From Pseudomonas viridiflava (GTDB taxonomy: Bacteria; Pseudomonadota; Gammaproteobacteria; Pseudomonadales; Pseudomonadaceae), in contig NZ_UTBZ01000052.1 of NCBI RefSeq assembly GCF_900580865.1, positions 248,001 to 312,000 of the forward strand: a stretch of DNA of 64,000 nt, written 5' to 3'. The number at the start of each line of letters is the position of its first letter. The stretch's first letter is position 1. Below are positions 33,446 through 44,060 of the stretch, in pieces. The notes beneath the pieces were generated by a model. The model worked only from the letters and a program-made list of their open reading frames with translations. It made no database searches and was not told where the DNA came from. The translations under genes were made by a program, and so were the position numbers.

Positions 33446-34047
33446 CCCGATCTCTCCATGTTTGAACCAACAGTCAAGGGCCAAAGCCCCCCCAAACCCC
33501 CCGTGGTAGTGGAGGGGTGATGCGTGTCTGCTTGAGGTTTCGGGGAGGCCTTCAGACCGCGCCCCTCACCCCCCGCCCTCTCCCGGAGGGAGAGGGAGCC
33601 TGATCTCCATGGTTTTCAGAAAAGGAGATCGACCCGATATTTCTGTGCAGCCTGATCTCGGTTTTTTTCAAAGCCTGAGATCGACTCGGTATTTCTGTGC
33701 AGCCTGATCTCGGTTGTTTTTCAACGCCTGAGATCGACTCGGTATTTCCTTGCAGCCTGATCTCGGTTGTTTTTCAACACCTGAGATCAACTCGGTATTT
33801 CTGTGCAGCCTGATCTCGGTTGTTTTTCGACACCTGAGATCAACTCGATATTTCTGTGCAGCCTGATCTCGGTTGTTTTTCAACACCTGAGATCAACTCG
33901 GTATTTCTGTGCAGCCTGATCTCGGTTGTTTTTCAACATCTGAGATCAACTCGATATTTCATTTCGGCGTAACTCGTACAGCCACCTCGGTCAGTCCCCT
34001 CTCCCTCCGGGAGAGGGTTAGGGTGAGGGGCTTTTGCTTTTCGCCTT
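33446..34047. repeat. Repeat array between algL and algI: seven 52-53-base units flanked by GC-rich hairpins
   Basis: No gene. A CCCCTCACCC...GAGAGGG hairpin (33562-33598) is followed by seven units beginning AGCCTGATCTC at 33597, 33649, 33701, 33754, 33807, 33860 and 33913. Each unit has an inverted repeat (TGATCTC ... GAGATCA) around TTGTTTTTCAACACC and ends CTCGGTATTTCTGTGC. The array ends with TCGGCGTAACTCG, CACCTCGGTCAGTCCCCTCT and a CTCCCTCCGGGAGAG hairpin, a tail shared with the array at 13853-14360. Confidence 0.92.
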
Positions 34048-35184
34048 TCAAGAGCCTTTGTTGCCCTTCTCATGCGACGGGTCGTAAACCTTGGTCAGAT
34101 CCCCACCGAGGCGGAAAGTCTTGAACGGCTGCATGCCGCGCTTCTTCTCGATGACATCCGGCGGGCAGGTGTAGAGCGTGCAGAACGGTTCGAGCCAGGC
34201 GAATTTCATGTCCTCTTTCAGATCGGTCATGTCCTGCTCTTTGCCGTTCTTCTTCTCGAATTCATCCGGGTCTTTCACCCCGGACAACACTCGATCACCC
34301 AGACGCTTCAGCGCGCCGTTGTTTTCCTGACGCAGATCGACACCATTGACCTGAGCAAAACTGGCGATCATCGCCAGCGGCGGCAGGGCGTAGTTGTGAT
34401 AGGCGAGGGCGCGTTGCTGGCGCTTGAGTTCGTTCGGCAAGTAGCCGTCGGCATCAACCTGATTGGCGCCGACCTTGTATTCCTTCACCGCCCAGTCAAA
34501 CAGGTCGCGGCGGTTGGTTGCGACCGACGTCGCCATCACCGACCATGCAGCCCAGTACGAGTGGTTGTTGGTTTTTTCCAGCGGCAGGTTGTCCCAGTCG
34601 CTGACCACCTGATCAGCCATTTTGCTGAACCACACCTCGATCAACTGCGCTTCCTGCTGATGCTGGGCCAGCGGATGCGAGTCGGAGAATTTCAGGCGAA
34701 TGTACGAAGAGGCCATGCTGCCCAACGCCCATTTGCGCATCGACTTGCCGGTGTGGTTGAAGTCTTTCGACATCAACGCATCGGCCTTCGCCCACGCAGT
34801 CAGCCAGTTCAGCGTGCAATCAAGCTGTTCCGGACGACCATCGCGCATGAACTGCATCACCCGTTTGGCGGTACCGCGTTCCAGCGTGGTGATGTCTTTG
34901 GTGGTGTCGCGGAAGGCTTTTTCCGACTGCACGTTCAGGGTCGAACGGGCCTTGTCCGAACCTTCGTATTTGCTGCGAAATTGCAGCGGCCCGGTGTACG
35001 GCGCCGGCATTGCATCGCAGCCTTCGCTTTTGTCACCGGTCTTGAATTTATCCACAGGCGCAAAATAGCCCTGAGGTGGACGCAGTGGCGCTGCGGCCTG
35101 CGCGGTGCCGGCGAAGATCGCCAGCCCGAGCAGCGTCGGCGCTAAAAGAGTTTTCAGTTTCGAGTTTCGCATAGCAGACCTCAT
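34048..35184 (-). CDS. algL: Periplasmic alginate lyase AlgL (PL5)
   Basis: 378 residues with a signal peptide ending near [10 protein letters not shown] (about residue 31). The PL5 active-site motif NNHSYW is present near the middle, as are [27 protein letters not shown] and [16 protein letters not shown]. AlgL cleaves polymannuronate in the periplasm by beta-elimination and clears misrouted polymer. The ATG overlaps the algX stop (ATGA). C-terminal [12 protein letters not shown] is typical of fluorescens-group AlgL. Confidence 0.97.
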   Translation of the reverse strand: MRSAMRNSKLKTLLAPTLLGLAIFAGTAQAAAPLRPPQGYFAPVDKFKTGDKSEGCDAMPAPYTGPLQFRSKYEGSDKARSTLNVQSEKAFRDTTKDITTLERGTAKRVMQFMRDGRPEQLDCTLNWLTAWAKADALMSKDFNHTGKSMRKWALGSMASSYIRLKFSDSHPLAQHQQEAQLIEVWFSKMADQVVSDWDNLPLEKTNNHSYWAAWSVMATSVATNRRDLFDWAVKEYKVGANQVDADGYLPNELKRQQRALAYHNYALPPLAMIASFAQVNGVDLRQENNGALKRLGDRVLSGVKDPDEFEKKNGKEQDMTDLKEDMKFAWLEPFCTLYTCPPDVIEKKRGMQPFKTFRLGGDLTKVYDPSHEKGNKGS

Positions 35185-36641
35185 TGCCCGACCTGAGCGG
35201 TTTGTTGCCCAGCGCCCGGGAATACGTTGCGTTTGCAGATTTTCGCTTCGACTTTCTGTGGCGCGGCGCCCGCTTCCGGGCCCTGGACTTCGACCGCCAG
35301 CAGGTTTTGCGAGGCCCAGTCTTCGTCCGTGCGCAGCTCAAAGGCGAAACGACCGTCGGTGTCGGAGGTTTCCGGTTTCTCGATCTTGATGTCCTCGTGG
35401 CGACCGTTCATGTACCAGAGGGTGGCTTGCAGGGTTTTCACCGAAGGATCGGCGAAGCGGATGTCGACCTGATGGCTGCTGTTCTGCAGGTTCAGGTTCT
35501 TGCTGTTGACCAGCAGTTCTTGTTTGCTGCCCGGCTTGAGCGTGGTGCTCGCGGACATTTGCGCGTCTTTGCCTTCGCAACCGTTGTCGAGAAGGGACAT
35601 CATCTGGCGATAGATGGTTTCCTGGTCGAGGCGGTACAGCGGCGAGAATTCCCAGATAAGAATCTTCGGCGGCGTCTTCTGGAATTCGTCGCTGCCCAGG
35701 TACTGCAACATCGAACCTTCCAGGCCACCGCCGGGGAAGGCGACGTTGAGAATGTCAGCACCGATCGCCTCTTCGAGGAAGCCGGCAAAGTTGTAGTTCT
35801 TGCCACTGTGCGAGGTGCCCACAAGAGTGATTTGCGGGTTGCCGGAATCACCGAACAGGTCGCCGTCACCGGCCTCGCCCTTAGGCTCGGTGGTGAACTG
35901 ATCCATGTACTGGATCGCGTAACTGGTGCCGCACAGTTGCCCGGCCATGTTGTGCAGGGTGCCGGTCTTGCCCATGCGCCCGGAGCGCTTGGTTTCGAAT
36001 TCGCGCTTGGGCACGTCGGCGAAGGCCGGGATCTGCTTGACCTTTTCGGCGACGATTTTCGCCGTGCGCTGCGCGCCGTATGGCGTCCAGTGTTGGTCGC
36101 CGCGGAAGTAGAAGTCGTGGGCGGGCAGGGTGTCCGGCAGCGATTCGTTGGTCAGCGGCGACAGGTCCGGCACCACGTAACCCATCTTGGCGAAACGGCC
36201 GAGCATGGTCTTGTAGTTGCCCAGCGCTTTCTCGTAATCGAACGCGGCTTTTTCCTGCGGGTTGAGCTTGTTGCGGTTCACCAGGCCACGGGTCGGCTGG
36301 TAGACGATCACCAACTCAACGCCTTTGGCCTTGAACGCATCGTGCAGTTGTTGCAGGCGTTTGTAGCCGGCCGGGGTGGTGTTGAACTCGGTGCGCAAAT
36401 CTTCTTGAGTCCGGAACAACCAGTCGCCTTGCGCCTGCACCAGGGTGGTGAAGTTCTGCTGATAACGCGTGGTGTAATTCTTCGCGTCATGCGCAGCCGG
36501 GCACAGGTTGCAGCACGGTTCGGCGCTGAACTTTGGCGGTGTGGCAGCGGCGCCTTCATCGGCGCGCGCACCGTTGCTGGCCGCGAGAATGCCCACGGTC
36601 AGGGCCGACAGGCTGAGTAATTTGATCAGGTGTGGGTGCAT
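35181..36641 (-). CDS. algX: Alginate acetyltransferase/export protein AlgX
   Basis: 486 residues with signal peptide (cleaved near GARADEG, about residue 28). N-terminal SGNH-like acetyltransferase domain with the Asp/His of [13 protein letters not shown] and the Ser of [13 protein letters not shown]-terminal carbohydrate-binding module (about 350-475). AlgX performs the last acetyl transfer onto the polymer and is part of the periplasmic complex with AlgK. Ten bases follow algG. The Cys pairs in [10 protein letters not shown] and LCGTS agree with disulfides in the family. Confidence 0.97.
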   Translation of the reverse strand: MHPHLIKLLSLSALTVGILAASNGARADEGAAATPPKFSAEPCCNLCPAAHDAKNYTTRYQQNFTTLVQAQGDWLFRTQEDLRTEFNTTPAGYKRLQQLHDAFKAKGVELVIVYQPTRGLVNRNKLNPQEKAAFDYEKALGNYKTMLGRFAKMGYVVPDLSPLTNESLPDTLPAHDFYFRGDQHWTPYGAQRTAKIVAEKVKQIPAFADVPKREFETKRSGRMGKTGTLHNMAGQLCGTSYAIQYMDQFTTEPKGEAGDGDLFGDSGNPQITLVGTSHSGKNYNFAGFLEEAIGADILNVAFPGGGLEGSMLQYLGSDEFQKTPPKILIWEFSPLYRLDQETIYRQMMSLLDNGCEGKDAQMSASTTLKPGSKQELLVNSKNLNLQNSSHQVDIRFADPSVKTLQATLWYMNGRHEDIKIEKPETSDTDGRFAFELRTDEDWASQNLLAVEVQGPEAGAAPQKVEAKICKRNVFPGAGQQTAQVGQ

Positions 36642-36651
36642 AAAATTATCC

Positions 36652-38238
36652 TCAGTCCTGCATTTCGGTCTGGCGTTCGACAGGGTCGATCAGCACGGCT
36701 TTCTGCTGGCGCACCAGCAGGTCGAGAATTTCATCCTGGCGCTCGCCGAGGATGCCGTTGAAGCTGATGCCGCTGGATTTGGTCGGCGCCAGCATCGACA
36801 CGCGATACAGCTCGACACTCAAAGGCGAATCGATCGACAGCGGGCCGCTGCCATTGGCCGCCAGTTCACCGCCAACGACGATCAGCGACACCTGCGCATC
36901 GAACGGGTCGAGCTTGATGTCACGGTCGGTGTCGGTGAGGTCCTTGATGTGGCCATAGACGCCGGTCAGACCGTTGGCCATGGCGACGTTTTCGTAGAGG
37001 CGGATGTTCACGCTGTTACGAATGCGGATGCCGTGGCGCTTGTTGCTGATGACCTTGTTGCCCCACAGCAGGTTGTCGGCAGACTCGTAGAGGGTGATGC
37101 CGTCGGTGTGATTCTTGTAGATCTCGTTGTAGGCAATGATGTTGTTGACGCTGTTACGGTCGATCACCAGGCCCGAGAGATTGTTGTCATAGCTCTTGTT
37201 GTTGAAGATGAAGCTATCGTTGACCTCACGGGAAATAATGATCCCGTGCTTCTTCTTCGTGCCGTGCACGGTGTTCTCGGCAATGATCAGGCCGTGGGAA
37301 CGGTCGTGCGGGTCGATGCCGTAGACGATGTTGTCTTTGTAGGTGTTGCCCTTGACCACGAAGTCGCGGGTCTCGTAGCAGTAGAAGCCGTACCACATGT
37401 CGGAGAACTCGGAACCGACGATCCAGCCGGTCGGTTCAGGGCGCTTGAGGACCTTGGCCATGTTCGGCGTGTACTGGGAAATACTCACGCCGTACGACTT
37501 ACTGTTGGCGTAGCCGAAGCTGGCCATTTTGCTGTTGACGATGTAGGTCTCGGTGCCGCCCCAGGCGAGCAGGAACGGACGGAATTCCTTCGGCGAACGG
37601 AAGGTCGCCGGGCCGTTTTCCTTCTCGCGCCAGCCGGTGACTTTGGTGTCACGCACGAACAGTTGGCCGTCGTTGACCATGAACGCACCGGCCTCTTGCG
37701 ACAGGCGCAGTTCCTGGGTCTGGCCGTCGATTTCGAGGATGCCTTTACGGCCAACCACGATCGGCAGCTTCGACAGGTACACGCCCGGCGAGGTCTCGCT
37801 GAAATACTGCTTTGGCAGTTTCTGCGCCAGGTCCTTGAGGTTCATGTAGCCGTCATCGACGAAGATCGCCTGCGGGATGCCGTGCTGACGCACCACCCAT
37901 TCGGCCATCTTGTTGTCGCCGCCGATGAAGTCCTTCAGCGCGTCTTCCTGCATCATCCGGCGCACGCTGATTTTGCCTGCTTTGCTGCGGACGATTTTCG
38001 CCGCAGCAGCTTCGGCGGTGTAGCCGGAAATGTCCGGCAGTTTCGGCGCGGCCAGATTCAACGCTTCGGTCGGCGCGCTGCTGACGGTGTAGGTCTTGGC
38101 CTGTTGCAGCTCTTTGGCCATGGTGGCCGGCTTGGCCGGTTGTGGCGCCGTCGGCTCCACATTGGCGAAGGCGCCGGCGCTGGCCAGCAGCATCGCGCCG
38201 GCCAGCAGGCTGAGTGAGCCTGTCCTGGTGCTGATCAT
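36652..38238 (-). CDS. algG: Poly(beta-D-mannuronate) C5-epimerase AlgG
   Basis: 528 residues from the ATG at 38238 (AAGGGAG nine bases upstream); the longer frame to 38265 overlaps the end of algE. Signal peptide ends near SAGAFANVE (about residue 25). Right-handed parallel beta-helix with CASH-type repeats; the catalytic-region motif DPHDRSHGLII is intact. AlgG converts mannuronate to guluronate in the periplasm and protects the chain from AlgL. Normal length. Confidence 0.97.
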   Translation of the reverse strand: MISTRTGSLSLLAGAMLLASAGAFANVEPTAPQPAKPATMAKELQQAKTYTVSSAPTEALNLAAPKLPDISGYTAEAAAAKIVRSKAGKISVRRMMQEDALKDFIGGDNKMAEWVVRQHGIPQAIFVDDGYMNLKDLAQKLPKQYFSETSPGVYLSKLPIVVGRKGILEIDGQTQELRLSQEAGAFMVNDGQLFVRDTKVTGWREKENGPATFRSPKEFRPFLLAWGGTETYIVNSKMASFGYANSKSYGVSISQYTPNMAKVLKRPEPTGWIVGSEFSDMWYGFYCYETRDFVVKGNTYKDNIVYGIDPHDRSHGLIIAENTVHGTKKKHGIIISREVNDSFIFNNKSYDNNLSGLVIDRNSVNNIIAYNEIYKNHTDGITLYESADNLLWGNKVISNKRHGIRIRNSVNIRLYENVAMANGLTGVYGHIKDLTDTDRDIKLDPFDAQVSLIVVGGELAANGSGPLSIDSPLSVELYRVSMLAPTKSSGISFNGILGERQDEILDLLVRQQKAVLIDPVERQTEMQD

Positions 38239-38264
38239 GTCGGGCACTCCCTTGGCGGTTTGCA

Positions 38265-39746
38265 TCAGAAGCGCCAGATCACGTCGATGAACGCGCGGTG
38301 CATGTACGAATCAACCTGCTTGCCATAGGCATCGCCCGGTTTGAACACACCGCCACGGAAACGCACCAGGGCCGAAGGCTCGTCGATCGACTGACTCAGC
38401 GCCGCCGGCAACAGGCCTTGCTTGAAGTACTTGGTGACGACCAGGTCCATCTCCTGACCCAGATCCTTGTTGCCGTCTTCAAGCGGCAGCGAAGTGCTGG
38501 AGAGGATCGCGCCGGTGGCGTCGTCGGTGTTGTTTTCCACGGCGTTGATGCCGTTGCTACCCACCGGCTTGTTGCCGTCGACACGCCAGAACTTGTGGTA
38601 GATCAGGCTGGCGTCGTACTCGTCGTTGACCATCCACGAACCGAACAGGGTGGCGGTCTGCATGTTGTTCATTTCGCCACGGAAGGCTTCGCCGAAACGG
38701 TGCACACGCGAGCGGGTACCGGTGTAGCTGGAGCGGTTGCTCTCCAGACCGTTCTGTTCGTAATCGGCGCTGGCGCGGGCGTAGGCACCGCCGACTTGCC
38801 ATTGCGGATCGAGGCGCAGACGTACACCGATGTCGGTGGCCCAGCCGTTGACGTCATCGCTGCGCTTGGCTTGCGCCGGGCGCGAGCCATCGGCGTTCAG
38901 CGCGTTGACCGTGTCGCGGTCGCCGCTCATACCGGTGATGCTGCCCCAGTAGTTGACGGTGTTGGTGTTGCGCCAGTTGTAGGCATCGCTGTCGGCGGTC
39001 AGGCCGATCCAGCTGATGTCGCCGTTCTCGGTCTTGTCCAGCGAGTCGCGCGGAACACCCGGCTCGGCGTAATCGAGTTTGCCGTCATCGTGGGTGTGAT
39101 GACCGCGAATGCCGACCCAGTTGCCCGGGGTCCACTGGTAAGCGGCATCGGCGTAGGCGTGCAGGCGATCCTTGTCTTTCGGCGCCAGCTCTTTGAGGTC
39201 GGTGCGGTATTCGCTGAAGCGTTCGGCAACACCGGCGTTGGCACGCAACAGGGTGGTGTCGAAGGTCCAGTTCAGCGCTTCGATGTTGGTGTCGCGCCAC
39301 TGGCCGTCGTCATTGCGCAGGCGCTGGCGACCGAACTTGAGCATCTCGCCCGGGTACGGGGTGAGGCCGCTGTAGCCGACCCAGAACTCGCGCATCGCCA
39401 AGTAGTTTTTCTTGGTTTTACGATCACTGTTGTCGGTGGCTTGTTCACCGTCGGATTGTTGCAGGGTGTCGGTTTCGATGATGTCGGTCGAAGTCACGGC
39501 CTGACCCATGGCGTAGGCGCTCCACGCGCCGCTTTCGCCGTAGATCCACGGACGCAGGTCGAGGCCGACGCCGTTGACGTCGCCGCCGCTGGCAGTGCCG
39601 AGGTCACGGTCGTCTTCGGACTGGCCGGTGACTTTCACTTCGAGGCCGAAGTTCTTGGTTTCAGTCATCGCGGCCAGTGTCGGGCAAGACCAGATCAGCG
39701 CGAACGAAAGGCCAATGCCGGCCTTCACGAATGGATTCAACTTCAT
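38265..39746 (-). CDS. algE: Alginate outer membrane porin AlgE
   Basis: 493 residues with signal peptide ending near CPTLAAMTE (about 25). Alternating amphipathic strands with many aromatic girdle residues fit the 18-strand AlgE barrel, and the last residues IDVIWRF end in Phe, as expected for BAM recognition. It is the export channel for anionic alginate, working with the AlgK lipoprotein. Its ATG overlaps the algK stop (ATGA). Complete. Confidence 0.96.
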   Translation of the reverse strand: MKLNPFVKAGIGLSFALIWSCPTLAAMTETKNFGLEVKVTGQSEDDRDLGTASGGDVNGVGLDLRPWIYGESGAWSAYAMGQAVTSTDIIETDTLQQSDGEQATDNSDRKTKKNYLAMREFWVGYSGLTPYPGEMLKFGRQRLRNDDGQWRDTNIEALNWTFDTTLLRANAGVAERFSEYRTDLKELAPKDKDRLHAYADAAYQWTPGNWVGIRGHHTHDDGKLDYAEPGVPRDSLDKTENGDISWIGLTADSDAYNWRNTNTVNYWGSITGMSGDRDTVNALNADGSRPAQAKRSDDVNGWATDIGVRLRLDPQWQVGGAYARASADYEQNGLESNRSSYTGTRSRVHRFGEAFRGEMNNMQTATLFGSWMVNDEYDASLIYHKFWRVDGNKPVGSNGINAVENNTDDATGAILSSTSLPLEDGNKDLGQEMDLVVTKYFKQGLLPAALSQSIDEPSALVRFRGGVFKPGDAYGKQVDSYMHRAFIDVIWRF

Positions 39747-41266
39747 AATTTTTCCTCGCCGTCTTCTTCTTGCAGGGCGTGCAGTTGCAGCGTGTTCGGG
39801 TTCAGAGCGCCACGGCTGGCTTGCTCTTGTTGCAGCAGACGTTGGGCTTCGGCCAGACGCTCGGGCGGCAGTTGCGCGGCGAGGGTGGTCGCCAGCTCAT
39901 CGGCTTGCGGGGTGTTTTGCGCCTTGGCCAATTGGCTGAACACGTAGGCGTTGAGCGGGTCGGGTTTAGTGCCCTTGCCTTGGGAAAACAGTTGGGCGAT
40001 GGCGAAGTCGGCGCTGTTCTGGCCGTTGCGCGCAGCGGTCAGCAGATGGTCGAGGGCCTTCTGCGGATAGACCTTGCCGAGGTAGCCACGGCGATAGATC
40101 TGGCCGAGGTAGTAGTCGGCGGCGACTTCGCGGCCAACGGCTTTCTGGAAATGTTCCTCGGCGACTTTGGCGTCGGCCGGGACCATTTTGCCTTCGTAGT
40201 AGAGCTTGCCCAGCAACAGTTCGGCGCGCGGCTGATCGGCGGCGCGGCCGTTGTCGAGGTACTTCATCATCTGGTCGACGTCGCCCAGTTCCGGGTAGTC
40301 GTAGAGCAATTGCGCGAGGGTCACCCACGACGCCGGGTAGCCCGGAGCGATCGGCTCGAGCAACGACTGCGCGGTTTTCTCGTCGGTCTTGCCCAGAGTC
40401 GAATCGGCCAAGACACGGGCGACTGAATCGACGCGCTGCGCGGTGACGGTGCCACGGCTGTAACCCGCCTGCATCTGCTTGATCAGCTCGGCTTGTTGCT
40501 CAGGCTGGGCACGTTTCTGATAGACCGTGGCCAGTTCGACGTAGCAGATGTCGGTGGTGTTGAGCGCGGCTTTGCAGATCTTTTCCACGTCATCCAGGTG
40601 CTGGTCGTAGGTACCTTGGGTGCGATACAGCAGCACTTGCGCCAGACCCGCTTCCGGGTAACCGGATTTGCGCCACTGATCGATCTGCTGCTGCGCGTTG
40701 ATGTTGGGGAAACTGTGCGGGTATTGCAGATAGAGCATCGCGAGCGGGATCAGCGTATTGCCTTCGCCATTGGCGGCGGCTTTTTTCAGCAGGCTTTCGG
40801 CTTCGTGGTGCTCGGCTTCGGTGGAGCCCGGTTTGGCCACCAGCAAGCGGCCGAGACGCGCCTGCGCGCGCGGCGAAACACTGGCGGCGGCGCGGTAAGT
40901 CGCCTCGGCCTGTTTCATTTGCGCAGGATCGCGGCTGTCGACCTGGATGTCGGCGAGACCGACTTGCGCCTCGCTGTAACCCAGATCGGCCAGTTGCTGA
41001 TAGTTCTGCGCGGCGGTGGCGGTGTCGCCACGCTTGAGCGCTTCGTTGGCCAGACGCTGATCGGGCAGGCCGGCGCAACCGGCCAGAGAGACTGCCAAAG
41101 CCAGCGAGCACACCACTAGTCCCATGTGGGAGCGACGGTGCGGCGATCCGACCTGCTCGCGAAGCAGTCGACTCGGTACATCAGACAAACCGTGCTGACC
41201 CTTTCGCGAGCAGGCTCGCTCCCACAGGGTCGGCGGTGTGTTGAAGATAGGAGTAGTCACAGGCAT
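39743..41266 (-). CDS. algK: Alginate secretion lipoprotein AlgK with REPIN-altered N-terminus
   Basis: Sel1/TPR-like outer membrane lipoprotein. Lipobox SLAGC puts the acylated Cys at residue 64 of the longest frame (507 residues). That frame starts nine bases after the alg44 stop, but residues 14-47 are encoded by a class B REPIN. Starting at the ATG at 41125 gives [17 protein letters not shown], which lacks both a Shine-Dalgarno and basic n-region residues. A TTG at 41188 with AAAGGG upstream is a third option that supplies the basic residues RR. From [20 protein letters not shown] on it is a normal AlgK. It helps AlgE localise and forms part of the periplasmic scaffold. Confidence 0.93.
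   Translation of the reverse strand: MPVTTPIFNTPPTLWERACSRKGQHGLSDVPSRLLREQVGSPHRRSHMGLVVCSLALAVSLAGCAGLPDQRLANEALKRGDTATAAQNYQQLADLGYSEAQVGLADIQVDSRDPAQMKQAEATYRAAASVSPRAQARLGRLLVAKPGSTEAEHHEAESLLKKAAANGEGNTLIPLAMLYLQYPHSFPNINAQQQIDQWRKSGYPEAGLAQVLLYRTQGTYDQHLDDVEKICKAALNTTDICYVELATVYQKRAQPEQQAELIKQMQAGYSRGTVTAQRVDSVARVLADSTLGKTDEKTAQSLLEPIAPGYPASWVTLAQLLYDYPELGDVDQMMKYLDNGRAADQPRAELLLGKLYYEGKMVPADAKVAEEHFQKAVGREVAADYYLGQIYRRGYLGKVYPQKALDHLLTAARNGQNSADFAIAQLFSQGKGTKPDPLNAYVFSQLAKAQNTPQADELATTLAAQLPPERLAEAQRLLQQEQASRGALNPNTLQLHALQEEDGEEKL
41127..41226. repeat. REPIN, class B, inside the 5' end of algK
   Basis: One good class B REP arm (TTCGCGAGCAGGCTCGCTCC at about 41204-41223) and a diverged inverted arm (GTGGGAGCGACGG with CGACCTGCTCGCGAAG, 41127-41165), about 40 bases apart. 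It lies between the coupled start and the lipoprotein signal sequence of algK and keeps the frame open. Confidence 0.85.
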
Positions 41267-41275
41267 GTCCTCGAC

Positions 41276-42445
41276 TTAAAGACCGGCAGCCATGGCTTTG
41301 TCGATCAGCCAGTTCAGGTTCGGGCCACGGTCGCTGTTCACTTCCACCGGGCGACCGGCGAGGCTGCTGTCGAGTGGCTCGTCAGGCTTGATCTGCACGC
41401 GGATGTCGGAGGACAAGTCTTCGCTTTTCAGGCTGGTGCTGCTGACGATCTTGCCGGTGCGGGTCTTGTCTTCGCCGGCGATCTGGAAGCTCACCGGGGT
41501 GCCCGGTCGTACGTCGCCGAACTGGCGATAGGAGAAGCGTGCGTCAACGTTGGCCTGGGTGTTGCGCGGCACCAGTTGGAAGATCACGTCGCCCTTGCTC
41601 GCGTATTGACCGTCAGCCACCAGTTGCTGGGCCACGGTGCAATCGCACGGCGAGGTCAGGGTGCCGGTCATTTGCTTGCCGAACAGTTCTTCAACCTTGG
41701 CCGGCGACAGTTGATCCTCTTCCAGATGGCCCTTGAGCACGTCGAGCATGCTGGTGCTGAAGGTCGCCAGTGGCGCGCCTTTCGCTGCCACGCCGTCGGA
41801 CTTGACCAGGCTCTGCACGGTGCCGTCACGCGGCATGGTGATGTTCATCCCCGGCACGCTGACCAGACCGGCCTGCGCATGGCTGACGAAGTACATGCCG
41901 TACACCGATTTGAAAATGAAACCCGCCGCGACCAGACCGACCGCGAAGATACCGGCGCTGAACGTTACCGCTTTCAGGCGCCCGAACGGGGTCATGCCAG
42001 AGCCGCCGTCCTTGACCTTGCGTGCCTTGGTGAAGTTGTCGCGCTGCAGGGTCGCCAGCACTTCGCCGATGCTGACGATGTCGCCGGCCAGGTGCGAAGT
42101 GATCAAGTGGCGCAGGGTGGAAATGTCCTGCTGCTCGAGGTTCTGGAACTGGCAGCCGACGCGGCCGGTCGGGCGGTCGTAGGAACGCACTTGCAGTTCA
42201 ACGTCCATCGCCAGGCCGAGGTTGTCGATGACGAATTGCAGACGTGCCTTGTACACCTCGCCGATGGTCAGCGGCATTTGCCCGGCGTTGAACGCCAGAC
42301 CGCCAGCAGACAGGTCGATGACCCGCGCCTCGACCGGTGTCCGGTCGGGGCCGAAGAAGCGCAGTTTGGCCGGGATTTTCACGCGGGCGTGTTGGCGCTG
42401 GGCTTCGGATTCATGCACTACGTTGACGTTCACGGCGGTATTCAT
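41276..42445 (-). CDS. alg44: Alginate co-polymerase Alg44 (PilZ c-di-GMP receptor)
   Basis: 389 residues. N-terminal cytoplasmic PilZ domain with the c-di-GMP motif: Arg17 and Arg21 (QRQHARVK) and Asp44/Ser46 (IDLSAGG), at the same positions I recall for P. aeruginosa Alg44. A single membrane helix lies near 165-190 (VTFSAGIFAVGLVAAGFIFKSVYG), then a periplasmic HlyD-like domain (about 200-389). Binding of c-di-GMP activates Alg8. Complete and intact, so post-translational control of alginate synthesis should be functional. Confidence 0.97.
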   Translation of the reverse strand: MNTAVNVNVVHESEAQRQHARVKIPAKLRFFGPDRTPVEARVIDLSAGGLAFNAGQMPLTIGEVYKARLQFVIDNLGLAMDVELQVRSYDRPTGRVGCQFQNLEQQDISTLRHLITSHLAGDIVSIGEVLATLQRDNFTKARKVKDGGSGMTPFGRLKAVTFSAGIFAVGLVAAGFIFKSVYGMYFVSHAQAGLVSVPGMNITMPRDGTVQSLVKSDGVAAKGAPLATFSTSMLDVLKGHLEEDQLSPAKVEELFGKQMTGTLTSPCDCTVAQQLVADGQYASKGDVIFQLVPRNTQANVDARFSYRQFGDVRPGTPVSFQIAGEDKTRTGKIVSSTSLKSEDLSSDIRVQIKPDEPLDSSLAGRPVEVNSDRGPNLNWLIDKAMAAGL

Positions 42446-42480
42446 AGGGGCGATTTCCTTGTTAATTCAATAGGAGCGGG

Positions 42481-43962
42481 TCAGACCATCATCAGCAGCA
42501 CGGCGACGAAAATGCTGCCGGCGGAGAAGGTCATGGTCCGAGACGACCAGGTGTTGAACCAACGTTGAAAGCTGGCGAGATCACGGGTCAGGGATGTGGG
42601 TTGGCGAGTCCAGGATTGTTGGTCAAGGCGGAAGAACACGTAGATCTTCACCAGCGCACCGACGATCTGGTTGTAATAAAGAATTGCTGGGTAAGCCGGG
42701 CCGATGCGGTGACCGGAGCACGACAGCAGCAGGGTCAGAATCAGGCGGGTGATGCCGATCCACAGCAGGTAAACGAGGATGAATGCGGTGCCGTACTTGA
42801 AGCTGGCGATGATCGCCACGGTCAGGCCGAGCAATGACGTCCACATCGATACGCGTTGATCGAACAGCACCACCGAGGTGAAGGCGCCGAGGCGTTTCAC
42901 ACCCAGGCCCAGCGCTCGCGAGTTCTGGCGCAGGTTGTTGCCGTACCAGCGGAACATCAGTTTGCGGCTGGCCTTGATGAAGCTCTTTTCCGGCGGGTGT
43001 TCAACGGTGTTGATCGCCGCGTCAGGCACGTAGAAGGTGTCGTAACCGAGGCGCATCAGGCTGAACCAGCTCGACTTGTCGTCACCGGTCAAAAACTTGA
43101 AGCGGCCCAGACGCCAGTGTTGCAGCGAGTCGCTTTCAACGTCGGCGATGAATTCCGGGTTGGTCACCACTGTGGCACGAAACACCGACATACGACCGGT
43201 CATGGTCAGCACGCGCTTGGACAGGGCCATCGAGCACATGTTGATGTGGCGCTGGGCGAAACGCAGCTTGTGCCATTCGCTCATGATGTAGCCGCCGCGC
43301 ACTTCGCAGAACTCGTTGGTGGTCAGGCCGCCGACGTTGCCGAACAGCTGGAACCACGGCACGGTCTTGCGCACGGTGCCTTCGCCGAGCACGGTGTCGC
43401 CGTCGATCACGGCCACCACAGCGCGGTCGTCCGGCAGGTGACGGGAGATCGCGCGGAAACCGTAGGCCAGGCCATCACGTTTGCCGGTACCGGGAATGCG
43501 CACGAAGTCGAGCTTCACGCGGTCGGGCGGATTCATCCGCGCCCACAGTGCCTTGACCAGCAGCTCATCGGACATTTCCACGATCGAGCAGACCACGGTG
43601 GTCGGTAGTTCGCAGTCGATGGCTTCACGGATCACCGAGCTGTAGACCTGCGCGGTGGTGAGCGCGTCGATACGGAAACTGGTGACCATCAGAAACACAT
43701 GCGACGGATCTGCCGCTTTACCCAGCTTGCGCACTTTGCGGCGCAGGTGCGGGTAAACGATGTAGAGAAAAATCATGCCGCGCACAAAGTGCGTTGCACC
43801 CATCGAGTAGCGCCAGATACCCACGGCGCCAATCAGGAAAATGAAGTCCTTCGACTCGGAGTCGAATGTGGACGTGGGCAGCATCAAGGCCAGGCCCATC
43901 AGCAGACTGAGATAAAAAAGCCAGCCGGCTGATTGCAGAAAAAAATGTTTGAGCTTGGTCAT
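42481..43962 (-). CDS. alg8: Mannuronan synthase Alg8 (GT2 glycosyltransferase)
   Basis: 493 residues from the ATG at 43962 (GGA eight bases before it), matching the family length; in-frame ATGs at 43971 and 43992 are possible. Membrane helices near 10-35, 42-70 and a C-terminal cluster (370-490) surround a cytoplasmic GT2 domain with [11 protein letters not shown], the acceptor-site [11 protein letters not shown] and FRWYGNN. It polymerises GDP-mannuronate and passes the chain through the inner membrane under Alg44 control. Normal. Confidence 0.96.
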   Translation of the reverse strand: MTKLKHFFLQSAGWLFYLSLLMGLALMLPTSTFDSESKDFIFLIGAVGIWRYSMGATHFVRGMIFLYIVYPHLRRKVRKLGKAADPSHVFLMVTSFRIDALTTAQVYSSVIREAIDCELPTTVVCSIVEMSDELLVKALWARMNPPDRVKLDFVRIPGTGKRDGLAYGFRAISRHLPDDRAVVAVIDGDTVLGEGTVRKTVPWFQLFGNVGGLTTNEFCEVRGGYIMSEWHKLRFAQRHINMCSMALSKRVLTMTGRMSVFRATVVTNPEFIADVESDSLQHWRLGRFKFLTGDDKSSWFSLMRLGYDTFYVPDAAINTVEHPPEKSFIKASRKLMFRWYGNNLRQNSRALGLGVKRLGAFTSVVLFDQRVSMWTSLLGLTVAIIASFKYGTAFILVYLLWIGITRLILTLLLSCSGHRIGPAYPAILYYNQIVGALVKIYVFFRLDQQSWTRQPTSLTRDLASFQRWFNTWSSRTMTFSAGSIFVAVLLMMV

Positions 43963-44060
43963 CAACGTCATCCGAAGGTGAGAAGGCTTCAAGCCGCAAG
44001 CTTCGAGCTGCCAGCGGAACGCTTTGGCTTGCAGCTCGAGGCTTGTCGCTTAGGGCTGCT

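Noticed and set aside
33668..33886. Open frame encoding a repeated peptide (KNNRDQAAQKYRVDLR)
   Set aside because: It lies wholly within the 53-base repeat array. Three units of 53 bases make 53 codons, so the frame cycles without being selected as coding; no start signal is seen.
33597..33960. Possible CRISPR array
   Set aside because: The 52-53-base units are directly tandem and near-identical throughout, with no unique spacers, and no cas genes are present.
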